Positions 42,014 through 51,331 of a stretch of 64,000 nucleotides of DNA are shown one piece after another (positions within the stretch are counted from its first letter, which is position 1; the number at the start of each line of letters is the position of its first letter). The notes under the pieces are model-generated. The model was not told the DNA's origin and searched no databases. It was given only the letters and a program-made list of their open reading frames with translations. The translations under genes and the position numbers were made by a program. Source of the stretch: Haloarchaeobius salinus (lineage in GTDB: Archaea > Halobacteriota > Halobacteria > Halobacteriales > Natrialbaceae); the NCBI RefSeq assembly GCF_024464185.1, contig NZ_JANHAU010000003.1, forward strand, positions 1 to 64,000. Reading direction: 5' to 3'.

Positions 42014-43873
42014 TCAGGTCCGGATCTCGAACCGCGCCCCGCCGTCCGCCGAATCGGCGAGGTCGACCGTCCAGCCGTGGGCGCGAACGACGCGCTCGAC
42101 GATGGCCAGCCCGAAGCCGGTGCCGTTCGAGTCCGAGCTCCGGCCCGCCTCGAACAACCCGTCGCGGACGGACTCCGGGACGCCGACGCCGTCGTCGGCG
42201 ACGTAGAAGCCGCTGGTCGCCAGCGTGCCCACCGCCACCGTGAGCTCGCCGTCTGTGTCGTCGGGCAGCGCGTGGTCCAGCGCGTTCCGGTAGAGGTTCT
42301 CGAACACCTGCAGCAGCCGGTCCCGGTCGGCGTCGACGGTCGAGTCGTCCTCGACGGTCAGCGTTGCTGCTCCGGAGTCGACGTTCGCCCAGGCGTCCCG
42401 GGCGACCGCCTCGACGGACACCGGCTGCTTCCCCCCGATCTCCCGGCCCTCGCGGGCGAGCGTGAGGACGCCCTCGATGATGCTCTCCATCCGCTCGTGG
42501 GCGTTCGCGATCTCCACGAGGTGCTCGTGGTCGATATCGTCGCGGACGAGGTCGAGGTAGCCACGCGCCACGCTCAGCGGGCTCCGCAGGTCGTGGCTGA
42601 CGAGGTGTGCGAACTCGTCGAGCCGTTCCTTCTGTCGCTCCAGCTCGCGTTCGCGCTCTTTGAGCGCCGTGATGTCGGAGGAGATCCCGCAGACGCCGAC
42701 TGGCTCGCCGTCGTCGCCGTACAGCGGTACCTTCACCGAGTAGTAGATGCGCTCTCGTCCCTCGAACTCGCCGGACTCCTCGGTCTGGACCGGTTCCCCG
42801 CGTTCGACTGCCAGTCGGTCGTTCGTGCGGACGGCCTCGGCGTACTCCTCGTCCTGCAGGTCGAAGTCGGTCTGTCCGACCGCCTCGCCGGGCTCCAGGT
42901 CGAGCAGCTCCCGGAACTGGTCGTTGATGAGCTGGTAGCGACCGTCCCGGTCCTTGATGTAGATGTTCGCCGTGGTGTTGTCGAGGATGGCCCGCAACTG
43001 CTCGTTCGTCCGCCGCAGGTCCGCCTCGCTCTCGAGCCGGTCGAACGCCTGCGTGACGTGAGTCACGAGCAGCTCGGCCAGCTCCTTGTCGGTCTCGGTG
43101 AAGGCGTGTGGTTCCTCCGAGATGGCCTGGAAGACGCCGTAACGACCGACGGGCACGCTGACCGCGGAGCGAAACTCCGGCTGGTCCGGTTCGGCGATGC
43201 TGTCCTCGAGAACGTTCCGGACCAGCACCGACTCCCGCTCGCGATAGGTGTGACCGAGGACGCCGTCGTCGACGGTCGGGAGATCGCCGTCCGGTCGGTA
43301 GCTGCGCTCCGTCAGCGGGACGAACGTGTCGTCCTCGAGGACGTAGACGCCCGAGACGTCGAAGTCGAGGATGCGCTCCGCAGCGACCAGCGCCTGGTCG
43401 ACGACCGTCTCGCGGTCGTGCGCGCCGGCGATGGCGACGGCGTGGTGGTGCAGTCCCTCGAGCCGGCCGCGCGTCTCCGCCAGCCCGCGCTCGGCCCGGT
43501 ACTGGTCGACGGCGTTCCCGATGCGTCGCCGGAGGAACTGCCGTGCCTCTGTCCCGGTCTTGCGGAGGTAGTCGGTGACACCGGCGGAGATGGCCTCGCT
43601 GGCCACCGACTCGGAGCCCTGCCCGGTGAACATGATGAACGGGAGTCCCTCGTCGCGCTCTCTGACCGCCTCGAGCAGCTCGAGGCCGTCCATCCCTGGC
43701 ATCTCGTAGTCGCTGACGACGCAGTCGACGTGGCCCTCGTCGAGCCGGGCGAGTGCGTCCTCGCCGTTCGTCGCGACCAGACAGTCGAGTCCCGCGGCCT
43801 GCAGGGACTCCGCCGTCGTCCGGGCGGTGTCGCGGTCGTCGTCCACGCAGAGGACGCGGAGGTTGTCTGGCAT
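42014..43873 (-). CDS. Hybrid sensor kinase: receiver-GAF-PAS-HisKA-HATPase
   Basis: A 619-aa soluble kinase. It begins with a response-regulator receiver domain (LRVLCVDDDRD, phospho-Asp in VVSDYEMPGMDG, and FTGQGSE), then a GAF domain (about 140-280), a PAS domain (NIYIKDRDGRYQLINDQF), HisKA with His in AHLVSHDLRSPL, and a HATPase domain with YVADDGVGVP and GTGFGLAIVERV. The N-box (FENLYRNALDHA) lacks the expansion seen in the kinase at 31954. There is no membrane segment, so the signal is internal or relayed to the receiver. The ATG at 43873 fits the receiver start; one at 43906 is also in frame and adds 11 residues. Confidence 0.9.
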   Translation of the reverse strand: MPDNLRVLCVDDDRDTARTTAESLQAAGLDCLVATNGEDALARLDEGHVDCVVSDYEMPGMDGLELLEAVRERDEGLPFIMFTGQGSESVASEAISAGVTDYLRKTGTEARQFLRRRIGNAVDQYRAERGLAETRGRLEGLHHHAVAIAGAHDRETVVDQALVAAERILDFDVSGVYVLEDDTFVPLTERSYRPDGDLPTVDDGVLGHTYRERESVLVRNVLEDSIAEPDQPEFRSAVSVPVGRYGVFQAISEEPHAFTETDKELAELLVTHVTQAFDRLESEADLRRTNEQLRAILDNTTANIYIKDRDGRYQLINDQFRELLDLEPGEAVGQTDFDLQDEEYAEAVRTNDRLAVERGEPVQTEESGEFEGRERIYYSVKVPLYGDDGEPVGVCGISSDITALKERERELERQKERLDEFAHLVSHDLRSPLSVARGYLDLVRDDIDHEHLVEIANAHERMESIIEGVLTLAREGREIGGKQPVSVEAVARDAWANVDSGAATLTVEDDSTVDADRDRLLQVFENLYRNALDHALPDDTDGELTVAVGTLATSGFYVADDGVGVPESVRDGLFEAGRSSDSNGTGFGLAIVERVVRAHGWTVDLADSADGGARFEIRT

Positions 43874-43945
43874 CCGTCTTTGAGGGAAGACCCGCGGATT
43901 CGACATGATTCTTGCGCTTACAGGTCGCTATCCGGGAGCGTGGTA

Positions 43946-45832
43946 TCAGCTCCCTGTGGACGCACCGAACACGCTGTCGGGGATGTCCTCGACCTCGCCG
44001 GCCTGGACGCCCCACAGCGTGGCGTAGAGGCCGTCCACGTCGAGCAGCTCGTCGTGGGTGCCGCGTTCGACGACCTCGCCGCCGTCGAGCACGAGGATGC
44101 CCTCGGCGTCGCGCACCGTCGAGAGCCGGTGGGCGATGACGAACGTCGTCCGCCCCTCGCTGACGGCGTCGAGGCTGCGCTGGATGTGCACCTCCGTCTC
44201 GGTGTCGACGTTCGAGGTCGCCTCGTCCAGGACGAGGATGGGCGGGTCCTTCAGGACGACGCGGGCGATGGCGAGCCGCTGGCGCTGCCCGCCGGAGAGC
44301 TTGACCCCGCGCTCGCCGACCCGGGTGTCGTAGCCGTCCGGGAGGTCGGCGATGAACTCGTGGGCCTCGGCGGCCTTCGCGGCCTCGCGCACCGCCTCGT
44401 CGCTGGCCTCGAACCGGCCGTACCGGAGGTTCTCGGCGATGGTGCCGTCGAAGAGGAACGGGTCCTGCGAGACGTAGCCGACGCTCCGGCGCAGCGAGTC
44501 GATGGTCACGTCGCGCACGTCGTGGCCGTCCACCGTCACCGCGCCCGAGTCCACGTCGTAGAGCCGCATGAGGAGCTTCACGACGGTGGATTTCCCCGCG
44601 CCGGTCGGCCCCACGAGCCCGACGGTCTGGCCGGGGTCGACGGCGAAGTCGACCTCCCGGAGCACCGTCTCGCCCTCGTCGTAGGCGAAGGTCACCTCGT
44701 CGTACTCGACCCGCCCGTCGACGTCGGTCAGCGGGGCGGCGTCGTCGGCCTCCTCGACGTGCGGGGGCACGTCCATCAGGCCGAAGACACGCTCGCCGGA
44801 GGCCTTCGCGTTCTCGTACCAGTCCACGAGGTTCGACGCCTGCGAGAGCGGCTCGACGAACCGCTGTGTCAGCAGGAGGAACACGACGAAGTCGCCGACG
44901 GTGAGCTGCCCCGCGAGGCCGAGCGGCGGCCCCTGGAACAGCCACAGCCCGCCGACGACGAACGTGACCGCGAAGGAGATACCAGCCAGCAGTTCCATCC
45001 CGGGTCGGTAGAAGTACGACAGCGTTAGCACCGACATGTGGGCGTCGTAGAGGTCCCTCGATGCGGACCTGACCCGGCCGGTCTCGTAGGACTCGGTCGC
45101 GCTCGTCTTGACGAGTTCGACGCCCGAGAGCGCGTTCTCCAGTCGGGTGTTGAGGCTCCCGACGTTCGAGCGGACCCGGCGGTAGCGCGGTTCGACGAGC
45201 CGCATGAACCAGTACGTGAACCCGACCATCAGCGGGAGGAACGCGAGCGTGACGACCGCCAGCGCCACGTTCAGGTACGCCAGGATGGCGGCGATGCCGA
45301 CGATCATGACGACGATGCGGAGGCCCTCGCTGAGCGCGTCGTCGAGGAACGTCTCCAGGTTCGAGGCGTCGTTGTTCAGCACCGACATCACCTCGCCGGT
45401 CTGTTTCTCGTCGAAGAAGGCCATGTCGAGCGCCTGCATCGCGTCGAACGTGTCCGTCCGGACCGCGTGCATCACGCCGTGGGCGAACCGGTTCATCGTC
45501 ACGCCCCAGACGAACGTCCCCACGCCGGTCAGGACGAAGCCCGCGACGATGAGCGCGACGGAGAGCCAGAACTGCGCCGCTGGCTCGGTCGGCAGCATCG
45601 ACCCCGGCACGAGCGGCAGCGAGTAGCTCCCGTTGCCGTTGAACACGGCGTCGATGGCCGTTCCGAGGACGAGCGGTGGCAGCAGGCTGGCGCTTCGTCC
45701 GACGACGTTGGCGACGTTGCCGGCGACGAACCACCGCAGCCGCGGCAGCCCGTACTCGCGGAAGAGCCGGACGAGCGGGCGGTCCACGTCGGCGCGATAC
45801 TGGTCGAACGGTTTCTCGTCGTCGCCGGACAT
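43946..45832 (-). CDS. ABC transporter, fused permease and ATPase (exporter type)
   Basis: A 628-aa ABCB-type half-transporter, which works as a dimer to export lipids, drugs or peptides. Six membrane helices lie in residues about 30-320, then the nucleotide-binding domain: Walker A in [16 protein letters not shown], signature [15 protein letters not shown], Walker B in [14 protein letters not shown] and the H-loop in [10 protein letters not shown]. All catalytic residues are intact, so it can form a homodimer. Substrate is unknown. The ATG at 45832 has an AAGTACC box about 29 nt upstream. It lies 72 nt upstream of the kinase start on the same strand. Confidence 0.95.
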   Translation of the reverse strand: MSGDDEKPFDQYRADVDRPLVRLFREYGLPRLRWFVAGNVANVVGRSASLLPPLVLGTAIDAVFNGNGSYSLPLVPGSMLPTEPAAQFWLSVALIVAGFVLTGVGTFVWGVTMNRFAHGVMHAVRTDTFDAMQALDMAFFDEKQTGEVMSVLNNDASNLETFLDDALSEGLRIVVMIVGIAAILAYLNVALAVVTLAFLPLMVGFTYWFMRLVEPRYRRVRSNVGSLNTRLENALSGVELVKTSATESYETGRVRSASRDLYDAHMSVLTLSYFYRPGMELLAGISFAVTFVVGGLWLFQGPPLGLAGQLTVGDFVVFLLLTQRFVEPLSQASNLVDWYENAKASGERVFGLMDVPPHVEEADDAAPLTDVDGRVEYDEVTFAYDEGETVLREVDFAVDPGQTVGLVGPTGAGKSTVVKLLMRLYDVDSGAVTVDGHDVRDVTIDSLRRSVGYVSQDPFLFDGTIAENLRYGRFEASDEAVREAAKAAEAHEFIADLPDGYDTRVGERGVKLSGGQRQRLAIARVVLKDPPILVLDEATSNVDTETEVHIQRSLDAVSEGRTTFVIAHRLSTVRDAEGILVLDGGEVVERGTHDELLDVDGLYATLWGVQAGEVEDIPDSVFGASTGS

Positions 45833-45934
45833 CTGGTCATCGGGGGGTCGACAGCGAGGTACTTCCGTCCATCGAATGTCGGGGAGTCTCGCCGGTTCGA
45901 CCGGCGGGGGAGTCTGGTTAGAGAAGCGGGGGAG

Positions 45935-46528
45935 TCAGGCTCTGGCGGCGGGGGCGAGCTGGCTCTCGGCGGCGGTGGGGCCGTCGAGCGGGAGCCGCAT
46001 CTCGAGTTCGACGCCGGAGCGGTCGATTATCTCGAAGCCGAGCTTCCGGTACACCGAGATGGCCGTCCGGTTGTCGCTGTCGACGTTGAGCCGGAGCGCC
46101 CGGTGGCCGGCCGCGGCCGCGTGGGCGATGGCGTGTCTGGTGAGTTCGGTGCCGAGCCCGCGGCCGTGGTACGCGGGGTCCACGTAGACGAGGAACTCCG
46201 GTTCGTCGCCGTCGTCGGGGGCGAAGCCGGCGTGGCCGACGACACGGTCGCCGTCCCGCGCGAGCAGGTTGGTGCCCCGCGACAGCAGTCTGTCGAGCCA
46301 GCCACGGATCTGTCCCTCCGTGACCGGCGGAAGCCCCATCGAACGGTGCTCCTGCGGGTAGTCGCGGTACATCTCGAGGAGCGCGGCCGGTGGCTCGGTG
46401 CTGTCGCGAACCGGCTGGATCAGGTAGCCGGTGCCGTGCTTCCCGACGAACCGCGGGCAGCGCGGCGGGCAGTACGGCGTCCCCTCGCAACTGTCGGCGT
46501 TCCAGCCCCCGCAGACGTTCGATGCCAT
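45935..46528 (-). CDS. GNAT acetyltransferase with N-terminal cysteine cluster
   Basis: A 197-aa protein. The first 30 residues hold five cysteines (VCGGWNADSCEGTPYCPPRC), a likely zinc or Fe-S site not found in standard GNATs. The acetyltransferase domain follows, with the acetyl-CoA loop in VDPAYHGRGLGTELTRHAI and the C-terminal RTAISVYRKLGFEIIDRSG. Substrate is unknown; the cysteine module may bring specificity or stability. Upstream, a TTTAAATAT box at 46593-46602 leaves a 5' leader of about 40 nt. It is divergent from no gene; the ABC gene lies downstream with a 102-nt gap. Confidence 0.86.
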   Translation of the reverse strand: MASNVCGGWNADSCEGTPYCPPRCPRFVGKHGTGYLIQPVRDSTEPPAALLEMYRDYPQEHRSMGLPPVTEGQIRGWLDRLLSRGTNLLARDGDRVVGHAGFAPDDGDEPEFLVYVDPAYHGRGLGTELTRHAIAHAAAAGHRALRLNVDSDNRTAISVYRKLGFEIIDRSGVELEMRLPLDGPTAAESQLAPAARA

Positions 46529-46620
46529 CCTGATATCACTGTCCGTAGCTACGCACCGGACCGACGAGGTAACTCGCCCGCCTATGTGCGGGGTTTAAAT
46601 ATCTAACTGGCTGGCGGTCG

Positions 46621-46635
46621 CGATCTGACAGATCG
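46621..46635. terminator. Short perfect inverted repeat CGATCT-N3-AGATCG
   Basis: Perfect 6-bp arms around three bases, between the stop of the large acidic protein (46667) and the GNAT promoter. It could be a termination hairpin for the leftward gene or an operator for the GNAT gene. Too short to be sure. Confidence 0.3.
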
Positions 46636-46666
46636 ACAGGAACAGCGGGAAGGCCCCCGACGACAC

Positions 46667-48121
46667 TCAGACCGAGGAGAGTGAGGGATCGTCGTCCACG
46701 TCCTCCAACAGCTTCCTGATGGTGTACTCCTCCGTACCCGTCGGCGAGAGCACCATCTCCTCGAGCTCCGCGTCGAGGTCCGCGACGTCGGCCTGCTCGG
46801 TCTCCTGCTGGAGTTCGGCGAACGTCGCCATCGCATCGGCCGGCTCGTCGGTGTCGGTCGTCGGGTCCCCATCTCCCTCGAAGTCGGTACTGTTCCTGTC
46901 CTCGTCGTCGAACGCGAGATCGGCGGCCGAGGCGAACGAGCCGCCCGCTCCGAACTCGTCGGCGGAACCGAGTTCGTCGTCGGGCGCGCGCTCCGCTGGA
47001 CCCGTCTCCGGCGCGTGGTCGCACTCTCCGCTGGGTTCGACACGGCCAGGGGTGTCGTCGACGGTCCCGTCAGCAACGACGGGGTCCGCAGTCTCGTCTG
47101 GGGCCACCGGGTCGACCGACTCCGGCGTATCGACCGAAAACGGTTCAGATGCCCCGGCCTCTGTGCCGTCGCCCGTGGTCGGGTCCGCCGACTCGAACAC
47201 CGACGCCGCGAACTCGTCCGGGTTCGGGTCGGCGGACCGCGGGCGCTGTGTCCGTGCGGCGACCGCCCCCGTCAGTTCGGTCACGACGAGCCCCGAGACA
47301 CGGTGGTCGTCGCCGAGTGCGGTGACGATGCGCTCGGCCTGCCAGTTCGTCCCGATGGCGACGTCGAGCACCCGCCACGCGCCGCCGTCGCGGTCGTCCG
47401 CGTCGGCGTACAGCACCGAGAGCGCGTTCGTCAGGTCCTCCAGGACGGAGACGTCGCGCTCGCCCCGGTCCGCCGACTCGACCGACAGCCGCAGGTGGTA
47501 GTAGCGGTCGTGGTCCCCGTCCGAGCCGCCGCCGGCGATGGCGTCGGCAGCATCGTCGACGACGGCCCGCGGCGGCGCGTCGAGGCCGTCACCGGGGTTC
47601 GGGAGCTCGGCGAGCGTCGGCACGGCCACGTCGGGCGCGTGGAGCGCCTCGTCGGGGACGAAATCGGCGACCGCCGCCGTCCCCGCGGCGTGCCCGCCCC
47701 CCGTGAGCAGTGTCTCGTCGAGCACCTGTGGTTCGGTGTCCCGCGCCACCGCCCGCACGGACTCGACCGTCGGCGGCGTGAGCAGCGAGAGCGCGGTTTC
47801 GGGCGCGTCCAGCCAGACCGCGAGCACGATGCGGCGCGACTCCCCGGGCTCGAGCTCGCCGCGCCAGACGAGCTCGCCGCCGTCGTAACAGGTCCAGCCG
47901 TCCCCGCCGTACTCCGGGTGGTAGCCGACCCGGTCGGCACCGACCCTGGCCGGGAGCTGTTCGACGATTCGCACCTCTGTGCGTGCCTCGCGTTCCGACC
48001 GGAGCTCGTACGAGATGGCCGGTAACGGCAGCGACTCCACGTCTAGTCGTTTCGCGACGACGATGCCCCCCCGGGCGACCGTCATCCCGTGTCGACGGGT
48101 GTCCCCATTCGAGTGTTCCAT
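46667..48121 (-). CDS. Large acidic haloarchaeal protein, unknown function
   Basis: A 484-aa protein I do not recognise. Residues 1 to about 130 are beta-rich (AISYELRSEREARTEVRIVE; RRIVLAVWLDAPETALSLL), which could be an immunoglobulin-like or C2-like fold. Residues 195-290 include a second possible domain (RYYHLRLSVESADRG; DDHRVSGLVVTELTGAVA). Residues about 290-430 are a disordered, Asp/Glu/Ser/Pro-rich linker. The last 50 form a helix, with LQQETEQADVADLDAELEEM. The ATG is 28 nt below a GAAATATG box. No membrane segment is seen. Its layout suggests a scaffolding or regulatory protein rather than an enzyme, which is a guess. Confidence 0.72.
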   Translation of the reverse strand: MEHSNGDTRRHGMTVARGGIVVAKRLDVESLPLPAISYELRSEREARTEVRIVEQLPARVGADRVGYHPEYGGDGWTCYDGGELVWRGELEPGESRRIVLAVWLDAPETALSLLTPPTVESVRAVARDTEPQVLDETLLTGGGHAAGTAAVADFVPDEALHAPDVAVPTLAELPNPGDGLDAPPRAVVDDAADAIAGGGSDGDHDRYYHLRLSVESADRGERDVSVLEDLTNALSVLYADADDRDGGAWRVLDVAIGTNWQAERIVTALGDDHRVSGLVVTELTGAVAARTQRPRSADPNPDEFAASVFESADPTTGDGTEAGASEPFSVDTPESVDPVAPDETADPVVADGTVDDTPGRVEPSGECDHAPETGPAERAPDDELGSADEFGAGGSFASAADLAFDDEDRNSTDFEGDGDPTTDTDEPADAMATFAELQQETEQADVADLDAELEEMVLSPTGTEEYTIRKLLEDVDDDPSLSSV

Positions 48122-48300
48122 TGATATCCCCCCTGCTTCAACGACCCATATTTCAACTTAGAAATAGTTATATCTTTCCTACAATTCCGGCGAGGCGAAC
48201 TGTTGCTTTTAGCGAGAGTGAACTGGGAACGATTCGCACGGAGTTTCACGCCGCCGCCTTCACCCATCTTTATTGCCCGCAGTCCGTACGGTACGACAGC

Positions 48301-48333
48301 ATGACACACGAAGAGCGGGAGGCGGTTCGATGA
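48301..48333 (+). CDS. Possible 10-codon leader peptide coupled to the SDR gene
   Basis: The short frame MTHEEREAVR ends with a TGA that overlaps the ATG of the short-chain dehydrogenase (ATGA). A CTTTATTG box at 48268-48275 lies about 28-30 nt before this ATG, so transcription would start near or at the leader's ATG, and the downstream gene would be reached by coupling. It is too short to be certain; the overlap could be chance. Confidence 0.35.
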   Translation: MTHEEREAVR

Positions 48334-49106
48334 GCACCGAACAGTTCGCGGTCGACGGCGACGTGGCCATCGTCACCGGTTCGTCGAGCGGTATCGGTAA
48401 ATCCATCGCGGAGCGCTTCGCCGACGACGGCGTCGACGTGGTGGTCTGCTCGCGCGAACTCGACAACGTCGAACCGGTCGTCGAGGGTATCGAGGAGAGC
48501 GACCGACCCGGCAGCGCGCTCGCGGTCGAGTGCGACGTGACCGACCGCGACGCCGTCGAGGCCCTCGTCGAGGCGACCGTCGAGGAGTTCGGCGGCATCG
48601 ACGTCCTCGTCAACAACGCCGGCGCGTCGTTCATGGCGAACTTCGACGACATCTCGGAGAACGGCTGGAAGACCATCGTCGACATCAACCTCACCGGGAC
48701 CTACCACTGTACGCAGGCCGCCGCGGAGCACCTCAAGGGGAGCGGCGGCACCGTCATCAACCTCTCCAGCGTCGCCGGCCAGCAGGGCGCGCCGTGGATG
48801 AGCCACTACGCCGCCGCCAAGGCCGCCGTCGAGAACCTCACGAAGACGCTCGCGTTCGAGTGGGCCGACGACGACGTCCGCGTCAACTGCATCGCGCCCG
48901 GCTTCGTCGCCACGCCCGGCGTCGCCAGCCAGATGGGCGTCACCGCCGACGAGATCGACCGCGACGAGGTCAAACGCCGAATCGGGCTGAGCGAGGAGAT
49001 CGCCGACATCGCGCAGTTCCTCGCCTCGCCCGCGTCGTCGTACGTGGTGGGACAGACCATCACGGCCGGCGGCGTGCCGAACATCATGGAGAACCCGGAC
49101 GTCTGA
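48330..49106 (+). CDS. Short-chain dehydrogenase/reductase (SDR)
   Basis: A 258-aa classical SDR. NAD(P)-binding TGSSSGIGKSIAERF lies near the N-terminus; CDVTDR, NNAGASFMANF, the catalytic INLSSV and YAAAKAAVEN (Tyr and Lys of YxxxK), and CIAPGFVATPG follow. VVCSRE after the second strand suggests NADP preference. Substrate is unknown; such enzymes reduce keto groups, including 3-oxoacyl intermediates. It follows a possible leader frame with ATGA overlap. Another start is not apparent. It lies on the same strand as the F420-type oxidoreductase downstream, with a 124-nt gap. Confidence 0.94.
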   Translation: MSTEQFAVDGDVAIVTGSSSGIGKSIAERFADDGVDVVVCSRELDNVEPVVEGIEESDRPGSALAVECDVTDRDAVEALVEATVEEFGGIDVLVNNAGASFMANFDDISENGWKTIVDINLTGTYHCTQAAAEHLKGSGGTVINLSSVAGQQGAPWMSHYAAAKAAVENLTKTLAFEWADDDVRVNCIAPGFVATPGVASQMGVTADEIDRDEVKRRIGLSEEIADIAQFLASPASSYVVGQTITAGGVPNIMENPDV

Positions 49107-49230
49107 GGACCCGAGCAGCGTCCCCGGGGACCCCCCCTGAACCACGGCACGCGCGTTCATCTCGGTTCCACGTTCCTCGCACGAAAATGGGGAGTTATCA
49201 AGGCCCTCCGGCCCAAAGGCCTGCAGTATC

Positions 49231-50238
49231 GTGACAGAGTACCACGTCCACCTGCCGGTCGCCGCACAGGACTCGGTGCAGGACTTCGTCGACATGGCCG
49301 TCCGCGCCGAAGAACTCGGGTACGACTTCGTCTGGCTCCCCGAAACCTGGGGCCGGGACGCGGTCACCGTGATGACGAGCATCGCCCACGCCACGGAGGA
49401 GGTCGGCATCGGCTCCTCCATCATGAACGTCTACTCGCGGTCGCCCGCGCTGCTGGCACAGACCGCCGCGACGCTCCAGGAGGTCTCCGACGGCCGGTTC
49501 CGCCTCGGCATCGGCCCGTCGGGCCCGGCGGTCATCGAGGGCTGGCACGGCGTGGACTTCGGCAACCCGCTCCGACGCACCCGCGAGTACGTCGACATCG
49601 TGAAGATGGTGCTCCGGGGCGAGGAGCTGGACTACGAGGGCGAGTACTTCAACCTCTCCGGCTTCCGGCTGCGGTGTGACGCACCGGAGCCGCGGCCCAA
49701 GGTCGACGCCGCCGGGATGGGCCCGAAGGCCGTCGAACTCGCGGGCCGGTTCGCCGACGGCTGGCACGCCATCCTGTTCACGCCGGCGGCGATGCGCGAC
49801 CGCCTCGATGACTTCGACCGCGGCGTCGAGATGGGGGACAACGACCGGGCGGAGCAGGACGTGACGCTCTCGCTGACCTGTGCTGCGCTCGACGACGGCG
49901 AGCGCGCGCGCCACCTCGTCAAGCAGCACTCGGCGTTCTACGTCGGCGCGATGGGAACCTACTACCGCGACTCCCTGGCCCGTCAGGGCTACGAGGACGA
50001 GGCCCACCAGATCGCCGCGGACTGGATGAACGGCGACCGCGAAGCCGCCATCGACACGTTCACCGACGAGATGCTCGACGCGTTCGCCGCCGCGGGGACG
50101 CCGGAGCGTGCCCGCGAGGAGCTCGCGAAGTTCGCCGACATCGACGGCGTCGACAACGTCAGCATCGGCTTCCCGCGCGCCGCCTCCCGCGACGAGATCC
50201 ACGAGACGCTCGCGGCGCTCGCGCCGGACCAGCACTGA
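49231..50238 (+). CDS. Luciferase-like (LLM) F420-dependent oxidoreductase
   Basis: A 335-aa protein of the luciferase-like/F420-binding family. The N-terminal strand MTEYHVHLPVAAQ, the FVWLPETWGRDAV segment, GIGSSIMNVYSRSPA and the C-terminal KAVELAGRFADGWHAI region are typical of F420-dependent reductases (mer-like). Haloarchaea use F420; a family of this kind was defined from Natronomonas (as I recall, the NP1902A family). Substrate is unknown. The start is GTG at 49231; an AGTTATCA box near 49197 lies about 32 nt upstream. It is convergent with the phosphate operon. Confidence 0.9.
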   Translation: MTEYHVHLPVAAQDSVQDFVDMAVRAEELGYDFVWLPETWGRDAVTVMTSIAHATEEVGIGSSIMNVYSRSPALLAQTAATLQEVSDGRFRLGIGPSGPAVIEGWHGVDFGNPLRRTREYVDIVKMVLRGEELDYEGEYFNLSGFRLRCDAPEPRPKVDAAGMGPKAVELAGRFADGWHAILFTPAAMRDRLDDFDRGVEMGDNDRAEQDVTLSLTCAALDDGERARHLVKQHSAFYVGAMGTYYRDSLARQGYEDEAHQIAADWMNGDREAAIDTFTDEMLDAFAAAGTPERAREELAKFADIDGVDNVSIGFPRAASRDEIHETLAALAPDQH

Positions 50239-50264
50239 GCCGCTGGGTGGGAGGGCCGCCGTGC

Positions 50265-51329
50265 TCAGGGTGCCGACTCGCCATCGGCGGCCTCGCCTGT
50301 GCGCCCGACGTCACCGGAGCCGTCGACGCAGGACTCCCCCGTCGTGGCACGGAGTGCCGCCCGGGTGACTGCACGCCCTCCCTCGGCGGTTCGTGCGACC
50401 GAGTCCAGCGCGCGCAGGAGCCGCGGGTCGGCACCCGACGCCGCGTCGAACAGCGCCGTCTCCGCGGTCTCCAGTTCCGTCGCCAGTGACTCGTAGCGCG
50501 CGAGCAGGTCGGTCACCGCGTCGACGGTGGCCCCATCGAGCACCAGCGCGGTTGCGTCCTCGAGGAGTGCTCTGGCGTCGACCGCGACGTCGTCGAACGA
50601 CTCCGCGAACCCCTCGGGCAGCGGTCGGTCGACCGAGCCGGCGACCCGTGCGACCGCGACGCTCTCGTCGGCGAGCCGTTCGTACTCGCGGGCCACCCGA
50701 CAGTGTGTGAACAGTTCGGGGCGGCTCACCCCGAGGGCGTCGGTCTCCTCGAAGTCGCTGAGCGAGCGGTTGAAGTGGCGGACGACCATGGCCGCGAGCC
50801 GGTGGACCTCGGCGGCGCGCTCGCGGACGTCGGCCGGCAGAGCGTCGGTCCCGGCGACGAGGGCGTCGACGGCCGACCGGTGCATCGACAGCGCGATGAA
50901 CTGCAGCTGCAGCACGGACTGCTGGACGGACACGTCGCCCGCATCGAGCAGGCTTCGCACCGTGACGGCTCCCTCGTCGGCGGAGACGACCTGCAGCCCG
51001 ACGGTGTCACGGGCGACGCTCGTGACCCGGCGTCGCTGGGCGTCGTCGAACCCGTCGGATGCGGCCAGCGTCATCTCGTCGACCCCGGCGGCGTACAGCC
51101 CCCTGAGCACCTGCTCGATGGTCTCCGGCGGCCCGGTGCCGACCTCGACGGTGCGTTCCGAGAGCCCCTCGCCGTCGGTCCTCGAACTCCGGACGACGAG
51201 CGAGCCGTCGTCGTGCGTGTAGAGGTGGACGTGCTCGCCGGCCTCGATGTGGTGTTCGTGCGCCCAGTCCTTCGGCACCGAGACCGTGTAGGTCGACCCG
51301 CCGACCTTCTGAACCTTCCTTCGTTCCAT
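50265..51329 (-). CDS. AbrB-PhoU fusion, phosphate uptake regulator
   Basis: A 354-aa protein that joins an N-terminal AbrB/SpoVT DNA-binding domain (residues 1-50, MERRKVQKVGGSTYTVSVPK) to a PhoU-like helical domain (about 120-330). It is a haloarchaeal arrangement. The AbrB domain may bind pst DNA and the PhoU domain may sense transporter or phosphate state, so this is a candidate for the regulator of this operon. It is the last gene of the pst operon, 2 nt after phoU. It could bind the inverted repeat upstream of pstS, which would need testing. Confidence 0.9.
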   Translation of the reverse strand: MERRKVQKVGGSTYTVSVPKDWAHEHHIEAGEHVHLYTHDDGSLVVRSSRTDGEGLSERTVEVGTGPPETIEQVLRGLYAAGVDEMTLAASDGFDDAQRRRVTSVARDTVGLQVVSADEGAVTVRSLLDAGDVSVQQSVLQLQFIALSMHRSAVDALVAGTDALPADVRERAAEVHRLAAMVVRHFNRSLSDFEETDALGVSRPELFTHCRVAREYERLADESVAVARVAGSVDRPLPEGFAESFDDVAVDARALLEDATALVLDGATVDAVTDLLARYESLATELETAETALFDAASGADPRLLRALDSVARTAEGGRAVTRAALRATTGESCVDGSGDVGRTGEAADGESAP

Positions 51330-51331
51330 TG

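Noticed and set aside
42077-45028. A 983-codon open frame on the plus strand
   Set aside because: It lies opposite the kinase and ABC transporter, has no domain signature, and arises from the high GC content and codon pattern of the real genes.
41919-45734. A 1271-codon open frame on the minus strand over the hybrid kinase and ABC transporter
   Set aside because: It is an Arg/Pro-rich shadow frame in GC-rich DNA. The same DNA codes for two proteins with complete catalytic motifs in another frame of the same strand.
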